This document shows, piece by piece, positions 32,601-39,500 of a stretch of 64,000 nucleotides of DNA. The stretch spans positions 248,001 to 312,000 of the forward strand of contig JAPJBO010000115.1 of assembly GCA_030068145.1 (NCBI GenBank), written 5' to 3'. How positions within the stretch are numbered: the stretch's first letter is position 1; each line of letters begins with the position of its first letter. The notes under the pieces were generated by a model. That model did not search any database. It was not told the DNA's origin and saw nothing but the letters and a program-made list of their open reading frames with translations. The DNA is from Diplonema papillatum. Lineage: Eukaryota > Euglenozoa > Diplonemea > Diplonemida > Diplonemidae. The position numbers and the translations under genes were made by a program.

Positions 32601-33705
32601 CTTAGTCTCGGGGTTCGCTTTCATTCGCGCACGCAGTCCATGGAGGATTTAACCCCAATCTCTCGTGGGTTCGTTCCTTGCTTACGGATCTTTGCGCTCC
32701 CTTCTCTCTTCCGCTATTCCTCGTGTTTTTTAATTTAATAAATTAATTTTAGTCGTATAAGATCAAAGACTAATACTATTCCGACGAGAACTAACACTTG
32801 TACAAAAATTATTGCCCCGTCGCCTTCCCCATCTACAGACCAAAATAATTCCGTCCCCAGACGGGTTTTTGTACCAGGAAGCTATTGCTCTGCCCGTGCG
32901 TGTCACCAGGTCTCACAAGGTTTCCGCTTCATGGCAGCGGTATAAGCAAGCTACATAAGGTGGCGCCAGGTACTCCCGCACCGGGGTGTATCTAAGAGCC
33001 TGCAGTACTCCCCCCGACTTTCCCACGACTTGTCTGGCCCCCGAGAAAAACACCGAAGTTCGTGGCATACACACAAGAATCTCTGCATGCCTTTCTACGT
33101 TTGTTACGCACCATCAATCTTGCATCACGCAGCAGCAAGGACGAGAGCAGCGAGTACGGAGCAGCGTGCCGGGCGAGGAGGAGAGTATTAATGTTACTTG
33201 GTGCTAGCTGCATGAGCAGAATTCTACCTACCATACGTAGAACTAAGACTTACCCCCCCACCACCAACACAGACGCCAGCTCGCATGTACCAGGCACCGC
33301 TGTACATCACCACGCTGCGGAAGGGTAACATCACGTCGCTGGGTGCATCGAGCAACTTCATCTTGTTCGCGGAGGTATGTTTGCCTCTCAATTAAGCGGA
33401 AACCTGAAAGTTTTGGGTGCCTGTGATCGTTATCATTAACCATTTCTGCCAAAGCAACATTTATGTCTAGTCGGAATAGAGCTATCTACATTTGAATGCG
33501 GGATCAGACAAACCTGTCGAACCGTTTCCGTAGATTGACCGGCCGGTGAATTTTTGAACCAACCCCATGTGCTTTCGTATACTCGAAGCGAAGCTAGCAA
33601 AATGGCTGACCAACACACCCCTTCCTGCCACAGATTCCCACTGAGCGGGATTCCGACTACTGGATCCAGAAAGGCGCTGCTTTGGTATGCCAGTTGAACG
33701 ACTAA
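833..33705 (+). CDS. Axonemal inner-arm-type dynein heavy chain, complete, 15 exons, 4215 aa
   Basis: This is the ATP-driven microtubule motor of the ciliary axoneme. Exons: 833-4408, 4716-7510, 13029-14258, 14753-15064, 17806-18063, 18236-18755, 19528-19749, 20278-21308, 21735-22164, 27287-27449, 28016-28942, 31038-31799, 32067-32314, 33273-33374, 33634-33705. They total 12648 nt, an exact multiple of three ending in TAA. Residues 1-200 are Pro/Ser/Gly-rich and disordered; the tail and linker run to about 1450. P-loops: AAA1 GPAGTGKT near 1500 with Walker B CLDEFNRI, AAA2 GSAGGGKT near 1783, AAA3 GLTGTGKS near 2139, AAA4 GVGGSGKQ near 2497. The stalk coiled coils and microtubule-binding domain follow at about 2740-3100, then AAA5/AAA6 and the C-terminal domain ending DYWIQKGAALVCQLND. 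Stretches such as YYVTPTSYLE and CKSLCMW recall the DNAH6-type single-headed inner-arm group; I recall this and have not aligned it. Start: tandem ATG codons at 833 and 836; either is possible. The whole tail is one 3.6 kb exon; introns interrupt only the motor half. Confidence 0.95.
10320..10362 (+). repeat. R7 short repeat (also at 497-535 and 26128-26178)
   Basis: The three copies share GTCGAAAGACACCAATCTGT and the next 20 bases (GGGATCGTCGGAAAC). This copy sits inside the inverted-repeat element, upstream of the small ORF. Confidence 0.6.
10437..10775 (+). CDS. Small basic 112-aa protein inside the inverted-repeat element
   Basis: The ATG-started ORF lies centrally between the inverted arms. 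Residues 1-35 are a Lys/Pro/Gln repeat. A Ser-rich acidic linker follows, then a basic patch ARRGRKK around residues 51-57 whose RGR core resembles an AT-hook or nuclear localisation signal. The C-terminal half contains a predicted helical segment (EQRFIDRIKK). I do not recognise the family. An R7 repeat copy lies about 80 bp upstream. If real, it is probably a nuclear, DNA-associated protein of the element; this is inference from composition only. It could also be a chance ORF, because it sits inside a dynein intron. Confidence 0.35.
   Translation: MPAKSSPKVQPKPKAQPKAQPKTPGTQRKRPRAESTDSNSSSSSASVAKARRGRKKVAETLRVEALSRDLALTGPSVLPVTKPPSKSPEQRFIDRIKKTDPGLAGFYGKRQL
12360..12445 (+). repeat. R4 repeat, diverged short copy
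   Basis: GACTTGATGCTAGCATCAA palindrome, then a CACGAAACTAAGATTTTCCC end. Confidence 0.55.
12460..12605 (+). repeat. R4 repeat copy
   Basis: Begins CGTACACTCCCCTC, contains the 16-bp palindrome TTGATGCTAGCATCAA, and ends ATTAAACTAAGATTTTTCCC followed by GCACAG. Confidence 0.65.
12608..12805 (+). repeat. R3 repeat, first tandem copy
   Basis: About 200 bp, starting GTGTCGTTGGC and containing GGCTAGCCAAAGCGAGTAAA. The copy is more diverged than the next one, which follows within 20 bp. Confidence 0.65.
12820..13020 (+). repeat. R3 repeat, second tandem copy at the exon 3 acceptor
   Basis: Starts GTGTCGGTCGCAGGAGTC and ends CCAGCACCAATAACAACG. The dynein exon 3 acceptor CAG lies eight bases further on. 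Confidence 0.7.
14388..14490 (+). repeat. R6 repeat in dynein intron 3
   Basis: Shares CTACAGACACACAGGTTCCG and the following GCTGATGATAGTCCGCC with copies near 27022-27130 and 58900-58990. Confidence 0.45.
15065..17805. other. Dynein intron 4 with retroelement-like and unassigned ORFs
   Basis: The 2.7 kb intron has donor GTACGC and acceptor CAG. It contains the retroelement-like fragment at 15679-16440. Overlapping frames at 16436-17277 (+) and 16593-17190 (-) show no recognisable domain. Poly-T/poly-G tracts occur near 15255-15290. The stretches at 15225-15250 and 17563-17583 both contain GTTCCCCGTAGTTCCCCCGTAG, a short direct repeat. Confidence 0.6.
15679..16440 (+). pseudogene. Retroelement-like ORF fragment (3' part)
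   Basis: An open frame of 183 codons starts with ATG at 15679 and is followed by a non-coding tail to about 16440. The protein has the motifs RWFRALQYWL and MVELAVDFEV and a long Leu-rich C-terminal part. This resembles, from memory, the region downstream of the reverse transcriptase in algal retroelements. The 3' tail (about 16280-16440) has a homologous copy on the opposite strand at 57995-58330, which supports a dispersed element. No catalytic YxDD box is present in the fragment, so it is a 5'-truncated relic. Confidence 0.35.
18815..19165 (+). repeat. R4 long unit in dynein intron 6
   Basis: About 350 bp, closely similar to 26568-26957. It ends with the TAAACTAAGATT motif. A partial R4 end also lies at 18775-18800, just inside the same intron. 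Confidence 0.7.
21337..21458 (+). repeat. R9 repeat, partial copy in dynein intron 8
   Basis: Shares GTACCAGGGAAAGCCTGCTA and CGGGTCAAGTGGCTACCGAT with the other R9 copies; the distal half is missing, and an R1 copy begins about 10 bp downstream. Confidence 0.6.
21470..21663 (+). repeat. R1 TIR repeat, copy in dynein intron 8
   Basis: It starts AAATACTCGAGGAGGCTGCC and ends GGCAGCCCCTCGAGTATTT, a clear terminal inverted repeat. The interior contains a pyrimidine-rich CCCCCTCTAG block near the right end. Confidence 0.8.
22311..22372 (+). repeat. R8 repeat (partner at 27641-27705)
   Basis: CCCAGTCGTATGAGATTCTT and about 40 further bases (GACGACGAATATCTTCTGGCC) are shared by the copies in dynein introns 9 and 10, with one indel. 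Confidence 0.65.
22859..23428 (+). pseudogene. hAT-type transposase C-terminal-like fragment
   Basis: The frame has no clear ATG at its start. It contains a GIERDFGLMRARLDPARIET block that resembles the ERxF...RxRLxPxxxE dimerisation region of hAT transposases. A basic linker, a hydrophobic stretch (IVIAGIIALLAVVASLV) and a Glu/Asp-rich tail ending at TAA follow. The hydrophobic and acidic parts are unusual for hAT proteins, so the frame may be a fusion or a different protein. The catalytic core is absent. Confidence 0.3.
24027..25687. mobile_element. TIR DNA transposon with TAA target duplication (PIF/Harbinger-like)
   Basis: The left terminus GGGTAGGCGG, followed by a T-run and GGCCCATGTC, is matched in inverted form at the right terminus near 25645-25687. 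Both termini also carry a CG-dinucleotide run and T/A-runs. The three bases TAA flank both ends (24024-24026 and 25688-25690), as expected for PIF/Harbinger insertion. The 1661-bp interior has only short broken frames (for example 24365-24700), and no DDE motif or Myb-like protein is recognisable. It is probably a non-autonomous or decayed copy. Confidence 0.6.
26232..26445 (+). repeat. R3 repeat with internal insertion
   Basis: TGGCTAGCCAAAG at the start and CCAGCACCAATAACAACG at the end match R3. About 35 bases near 26250-26288 are extra relative to the other copies. Confidence 0.6.
26568..26957 (+). repeat. R4 long unit in dynein intron 9
   Basis: Duplicate of 18815-19165 with a poly-C insertion near 26628. 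The shared block starts with GAGTCGCAGG-type sequence and includes TGAGCTCTGACTTTGGATTG. Confidence 0.7.
26960..27130 (+). repeat. R6 repeat in dynein intron 9
   Basis: Contains GGTGGTCCTGGCTGCGA and, further on, GATGTGTCCGTGGCTTAAAG, matched at 58870-58985. Confidence 0.5.
27641..27705 (+). repeat. R8 repeat in dynein intron 10
   Basis: Second copy of the 60-bp R8 block. The intron's other content is unremarkable AT/GC-mixed sequence. Confidence 0.65.
29077..30859 (-). mobile_element. hAT-superfamily transposon, 1783 bp, 8-bp target duplication
   Basis: The termini are CAGGGTG (29077-29083) and CACCCTG (30853-30859), the typical hAT CAGGG start. The flanking octamer GGGGCAAC is identical at 29069-29076 and 30860-30867. 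Unusually, the terminal inverted repeats extend about 225 bp inward and include a poly-G/poly-C palindrome. The transposase frame lies on the minus strand and runs into the repeat at both ends. The copy looks fairly recent (perfect target duplication, closely matching repeats) yet defective. Confidence 0.88.
29286..30640 (-). pseudogene. hAT transposase, frameshifted and missing both ends
   Basis: Two overlapping minus-strand frames (30891-29857 and 30170-29286) make one transposase core. The upstream frame carries LILDGTTL and TCSDSGSNL, matching the first two catalytic Asp blocks of the RNase-H fold, followed by SHRLE. It continues to CSIRWLPKTF, where a +/-1 shift in an A-run (about 29955-29965) moves the reading to FVWEKAAALW and onward to 29286. 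There is no N-terminal BED zinc finger and no C-terminal dimerisation block; the frame ends inside the terminal repeat. The protein cannot be functional as written, unless the shift is a sequencing error and the missing ends are dispensable. Confidence 0.75.
32750..33165 (+). repeat. R5 composite repeat in dynein intron 13
   Basis: Two blocks (GTCGTATAAGATC...TTGTACAAA at 32752-32812 and CCCGAGAAAAACACCG...GACGAGAGC at 33040-33150) match 50103-50400, where they lie closer together. The intervening DNA here is extra. Confidence 0.6.
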
Positions 33706-34689
33706 AACTGTGCGCGCTGACGCCTTGACTGGTCCGTGGTTTCGCACGCTTCAGATTGGGCGTTGCTGGGGCGCGGTGCTGCACTACAGCAGCGGGGAGG
33801 GGTTCGAAGCTCGGATTCTGAAGGTGAACTGAACACTGGCGAAGGCGGCCCTCCTTGCTTGGTCGGGTTCGAGGGTTTTTGACGTTCAGGTTCGTCGTTG
33901 GTCCGGTCGCGCCGCTGCTCGTTTCCGTGTTCATTCCGGTCGCGGGCAGAACCCGAGCCTCTCGGCGCTGTTACTGAGCGTTTATCGTTCGACCCACAAG
34001 ACAAGTTCCTACCCTGTAGAAACGATGCCGTCGCAGACCTGCGCCTTCCTCAAACAGTTCCAGCTGAGACACTCCGGTACCGCATGCGCGGGTGGGCTGC
34101 GTTCTCTCAGCCTGTTTTGTTGGCTTCAAAGACCAGTGTTTACTCGGCAGACTCAACCGAGATCCGGCCCCCCTCGATCGAAAGAAATGGTAAAGCATTT
34201 TCAGTTTCGTCGGCAACGCACACAAAGCTCCCGCATCCAGAATTCTATTCAGGAACCTAGTAGCTCGGGTAGCACCGGCTGTGCCGAGCTAACAGCCGCC
34301 TTGCGAACCATACTCACACGTCTTTCCTGCCTGCAGGGATTCAGGTTCAACGCTGAAGAAGTTCTTCAAATGTCCGTAGATTATTGAGCCAGTCCACCTC
34401 TATTTCCTGCAAGTGCATCGAACTGCCTGCTATTGTCTGTCAGCAGTCTGTCACAGGCTAGCTCAGGCTATCGAGGCTATCACAGGCAATTATAGTGCAA
34501 ATATAGGCCATCGCTACAGATATTCTGCGTTCTAACTTCAAGAAGCGCCGGGGTGGACCGGCTCAATATAAGGACCGAAACATGGAGCAGATGGACACGG
34601 CGTTGAGCACGTATCTTTCCGAGCACCTTCTGGGGCTAGTCTCGCTGTCCGAAGAAAGAAGAAGAAAAAGAAAAAGGCCGCTCCTGGTC

Positions 34690-34975
34690 CAGGAACGGCC
34701 TTTTTGACGGTCAACCCACAGCTTGCAAAGCTTGAGTCGGAGGCAGCACAGTGCTACAACCCCGTCCGCTCTGCCCTGCGGCTGACCGTCTCGACGAGCT
34801 TGTGGTCAGCGCGAGCGCCAAGCCCCAAGGTGCGCCACGCCTTGATGCTTTAGTTTGGGAAATCCGTAGCCACTTGACCCGTAGGCCCGTGGCTCTGCAG
34901 TACCGCAGAACACGTGAAGCTTGGCTCCCGTGTAGCAGGCTTTCCCTGGTACCTGAAGACTGTCGCTGTCCGAAT
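34690..34975 (-). repeat. R9 repeat, longest copy
   Basis: Complement of the copies at 21337 and 50620; contains AAGCCCCAAGGTGCGCCACG and CCACTTGACCCGTAGGCCCG. Confidence 0.65.
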
Positions 34976-35016
34976 AAAAAGTAAAGAGACGCCTTGCTTA
35001 GTTCGATTTCATTTTG

Positions 35017-35097
35017 TTAGTACCGCGGTACTGAAGGGATCATTTCCGGAGCGACGGGCTGCAAATGAAAAGCTAAACAAAAGCGCTTATACCAGTG
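35017..35097 (+). repeat. R10 repeat (partner at 60066-60151)
   Basis: Both copies share GTACTGA(A/C)GGGA(T/A)CATTTCCGGA and the following AAATGAAAAG-type sequence up to a CTTATAC/GCTAATAC end. Confidence 0.45.
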
Positions 35098-36545
35098 TAC
35101 ACCCGAAGAACTGTTTAACCGTGCCTTTCTCGCCTACTTCGATCAGTCGACGCAGGCCGCGCGCTGCTTAGCTATCAGTGCACACGCCAACTCCGGAAAT
35201 GTTCTTTGCGATCCCGAAGGAAGCTCGTGTCTCTCCCCCTTCCACACAACGCGCAACCGGAAGAGTCAGCAAAAAAAGAAAACTCCTTTCCAGGAGGAGT
35301 CGAGCCTAGCAAACAACAACAACAATAGGGTATCTTCTCGTTCTTCTGTATCGAGGCGTATTAGAACAAACGCATCTACAAAGAGGAAAACACAACGGGA
35401 ACGCACGGAACAGAAGAAGAAAACAAATCGGGAGACGAAGATCATGAAGATGGCACGAAAGAACCGTCAATCTTCGTTAAGGCCTGGAATGAAGAAGAGG
35501 AACACAAAACAAAAGAAACCGTCTAGAAAGGAAAAAGGCAGCTACCCCCGAGTGTTGCCTTCTCGTGTTCGTGTCGCTCTTCTTGCAAGAAGTCTCGTAG
35601 GAGGGGTCACGACCCATTTGTCATCGGGTTTCGTGTGTTGTATGCAACATGTGACATAGCATGTCACATGCTATCAGCATAACATGTGTGAAGGTACTCG
35701 TAGTTTCTTGGGGTTACGGGTTCACAACAAAGTAAGTCGTGTGGCACGAACACGGGTGGGGGGTGGGACGCACAATTGGGAGTGAGGAGTGTGGATTAAT
35801 AGACCCCTATAGGAGGACCGTATTCCCGTGCTGTCGCCTCGCTTGGTTAGGCCTAAGGCGACGCCTTCACAGGGGTTCGAACCGCTGGACTCCACTGCGA
35901 AGAAAAAGAAGACGCGCACCGCAACAAAAAGACAAAACAAAAAGGGTCTGCTTTCACAATCCAACATATTCCTTTTTTCTGTGTCTTGAAGGCCCGCTTT
36001 CTTCTCGCGTTTCTGAGCCGAAAGCACCGCGGGTACACCAGCAGTGCTCCTACCTACGGGATAAGCTCACCCCTGCGAGTATCTCGCAGTACTGTGGTAC
36101 CACGCAGTGGGGTGAGCGAACTGCTCACAAGCTCGCGCGGGTTGCCCCTTTCCCACAGGGGGTGGCGTGGTTTGTTTGCGCGATTTAACCTACATGTGTT
36201 CTGGTTAAACTGCTGCCGACGCTCTTTTTAGCAGATACTGTCTCCGGGAAAGCAGAAATTGGTTATCGCAAAAAAACGATGATACGAGAAGAGCAAGGCC
36301 CACTGCAACCGCGTTTTCTCGCCCTGCAATACCCTAATCCGCCTCAACGGTCAACCGGTGTTACAGAAATACCGACTACTGCTCTCGCGGCGTCCGTACG
36401 TCTGATCTTGCTGGATGAGTCACATTTGTCTCACATTTGTCTTCACCGACCACAACCCCGAGAGGGCTGTGCGAGTTTCTTCTGGATTCGTTGTGCACAG
36501 CAAACCAGTGAGAGCGAAAGGTTGGGGATTTGCGAGGTGGGGGCC

Positions 36546-39500
36546 ATGGGGAAAAAAGATGCGGATACCGAAGATGACATCGAAATGGAGCTCATGGATG
36601 ACAACGACGACGACGACGACGACGATGATGAAGACGAAGAGGAAGACGAAGAGGACGAGGAGTCGTCCGCCGCTAGTGCTCTTGGGACTGCAAACGTGTC
36701 GAAGTACGTAGGACTCTTGCTTCGCGAAATATCATGGTCCAAAGCCGCTTTGATGGTTTGCCTCCTCGCCATCGCAGTTACCTTTGTTGCCTGCGTTCCA
36801 TGCACGCTTCTCTTCAACGCCTACGACCAGGTCTGATTCATTTTCTTACGTCTCTGTGTTGTCGCCCTACTTTTCCCGCCAAAACTCATTTCTTTCAAAA
36901 CGACAAGATTCACCCGGAGACTATCTCTAAGTGAACTTGCACTCTAAAACTCCCGGACCCTCAAGCAAACTTTAACTCCGAAAATACGTCTGAAACGCGA
37001 GGCGACACTAACACGGGAAGACGGTTCTCAATAGGGTTCCCTGTATTTGCATGAAGAATGTCTCATCCTCACCAACGGCTTCCCGTGTTAGTTTCGCCTT
37101 TAGGAAAAGGTGCCTTTAGGTAGGCGACACTAACACGGGGGGTAGGTAGAAAAAAAAAATATATATATTTTTGACTTCGAATAGAAGGGAGGAAATACAG
37201 GGGCAGAGGGGTAATTACAAGGCAAACGCAATCTGATCTGACTTGTTCTTCGCTTACACCACTGTGTGTGTTGTTCAGTACTTTTTTTTATACATAAGCG
37301 CCAGCTTGAAAGGAAATGCTCGACGATGCTGCCCGACAAAGAACAGAAGGGATCCCAAGTGGTGTAACTACCGAACCACGTGTTGAACGGATGTGAGGTC
37401 ACGCGGGTCTACCCCGACACGACAAATCACACAAGCAAAACAGGTCAAAGTCCTGAGTGAGCAACACACGGTGGTGTAAGCGAAGAACAAATCAGGTTGT
37501 GTTTGTATTGTATTTGCCCCTTACCTACCCCCCCCCTGGACACGAAACTAAGATTTTCCCCCCGTGTTTAAGATCGCGTTTTTCCGTGTTTAAGATCGCC
37601 CCCCAAAAAAACCGATCTTATACACGGGGGGGGACGATCTTAAACACGGGGGGGGACAAAAAAACACCCCAAATTTTTTTTTCCGCTGCGCGGGGCCCTG
37701 AACCCCCCCCCACAGTAAAAACGCCCAAAAAAAAACTTTCCCGCTGTGCGGGACCCCACCCCACTCCCCCCCCGTGTATAAGATCGCCCTCATTTCTCAA
37801 AAAACCCGATCTTGCCCGGGGGGAGGGCGCGATCTTAAACACGGGGGGTGGTAGGTACCTCTATATTTCCTCCCTTCCATTCGGAGTCGAAGCAGCAACG
37901 TCGAGTATTTTGTTCTGTGTTTGTGTGTCTCGGGTCCGTGTAACACGTGTTCCGTAGTTACAGCCCTTGGGATCCCTTCGGTTCTTGTCTGGCAGCTTCG
38001 TCGAGCAATTCCTTCCAAGCCGGCGGTTGTGCAAGAGTTCCAAAACCCCGCAGGTCCAACTGTACGAAGCAGGGGACGTGCACTTGCACAACTCGCTGAC
38101 CGCGCTTTCGCAGCAGAACATGTTCGCCGAACTCGGGTTCGCGCATCTGAATTACGCGTGGCAGCTGACAGAAGCCGACGAGTCCACGTACCAGCAGGCG
38201 AAAGCAAGCCTGCTCGCAAGCCTGGCCGCATCGGGCACCGCGCTGAACGCGTCCGCGGCGCAGGCGGCGACGCTGTCCAGCCGCGCGAACCAGACCGTCG
38301 CGTCGTGGCTGGTCTCGGCCGATGCGTTCGTCGCCAGGGGGAAGGCCCTCGCTGCACTCGAGGAGGCCGAGGCGGCCGCGGTGCAGCTGGCCCTCACGCT
38401 GCCGAAGGTCAACGTGCTCCGCCGCATCGAAGCCGCGTGCCACGCGCAGCTGGATTCAGCCGCGCGACATCCCGCAGGCACAGACACCGCCGACGCCGCG
38501 AAGCGGAGCTTCGCCGCCGCCGCGGCGGAGGCGATGTCGCACGCCCCGCTGGCCGGCCAAGCAGCCGCCGACGCGATGCTGTACGGGGGAGGAGGGGCGC
38601 GGAAGGAGGCCATGGTCTCGTCGTACGCGGTGATGGACGCGCTGCTCGGCTCGCTGGCGGGTGAGTCCGCCTTGCTCGCGACGGCCGAGCCGGCTTTCCC
38701 GTTCGTTTTCACCACCGCTTCCATCGAAGGCTGGCAGGCGACCCTCGCGGCGGAGCGAGCGGTGCTCGCGTCGATCGTCGACCAGCGAGACCCGCTCGTA
38801 ACGGACGCGTTCGCCGCCTTCATGGACGACGTGCTCTCCGACGTCGAACACCTCAGCTCCCCAGCGGCCGCACCCCTGGCGACCACCAGCAACGGCTCGT
38901 CCTCCGGCAGCCCGTTTTCGGAGATCGCTGAATTCGAGCTGTCCCTCTTCCGCGGCCGTGCGGCGGAGGCCGGGCGGCTGGCGGGGAATCCGTCGCTGCC
39001 GGCGGGGGTGAGGGTGGTCGTGCCGGTGCTGGTGGCACTGTTCGCGCTGTCGGGTGTCTTCTTCTTCGCGCTGCCGACGGCGAGGTCGCTGTCGCCGGGG
39101 GTTTTCGGGGTCGGCTGCCTGCTCACGGTCGCGGCCGTGGCGGGCACCGCGGGCATCCTCAACGGCATCGCGGAGAGAGCGTCCGACGACGAACAGGACT
39201 ACGCCCAACGGCTCGCAGCCATGCACACCAGCGCCGCGGCCACCATCACTTCGGCGAATACCTGGACGGAGTGCTTCGTCAAGATCGACAGGTGTGCACG
39301 ACAACAAATGGTGGGTGCAGCAGCTCGTGTATCCCGATTCATCGAAGGAAATCCTGAAAGAGGCATCTAAAACGTATCTAGAGCGAGTACACGAGACAGG
39401 TGTTCTGTCTGAACATTAACACAGCACCAAATATTTTTTACCCCCAAGACCTTGAACCCGAGCAAATCCCTTATTTCTGCACAAGAAATGCCGAATTGCG

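Larger units (their letters stand above)
33706..36545. other. Intergenic spacer, dynein to membrane-protein gene
   Basis: No convincing gene lies in these 2.8 kb. Repeat content: R6-like pieces near 34300 and 34560-34605, R9 on the minus strand (34690-34975), R10 (35017-35097) and R13 (36233-36272). The stretch at 35655-35690 is an imperfect palindrome around CATGTGACATAGCATGTCAC. A GGTTCGAACC sequence near 35871-35882 does not form a tRNA. Confidence 0.6.
36831..38053. other. Intron 1 of the membrane-protein gene, nested repeats
   Basis: The intron has donor GTCTGA and acceptor CAG. It contains an inverted pair around GCGACACTAACACGGG (37003-37025 and 37077-37098), a minus-strand R2 piece (37182-37278), a sense R2 copy (37314-37905) split by a MITE (37522-37857), and a minus R2 fragment (37938-38040) ending just before the acceptor. 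Confidence 0.65.

Noticed and set aside
35820..35900. tRNA gene suggested by GGTTCGAACC (B-box/T-loop) and an upstream TTGGTTAGG (A-box-like)
   Set aside because: The T-stem does not pair on either strand, and the expected anticodon arm is replaced by an AAGGCGACGCCTT hairpin with a one-base loop. At most it is a tRNA-derived relic.
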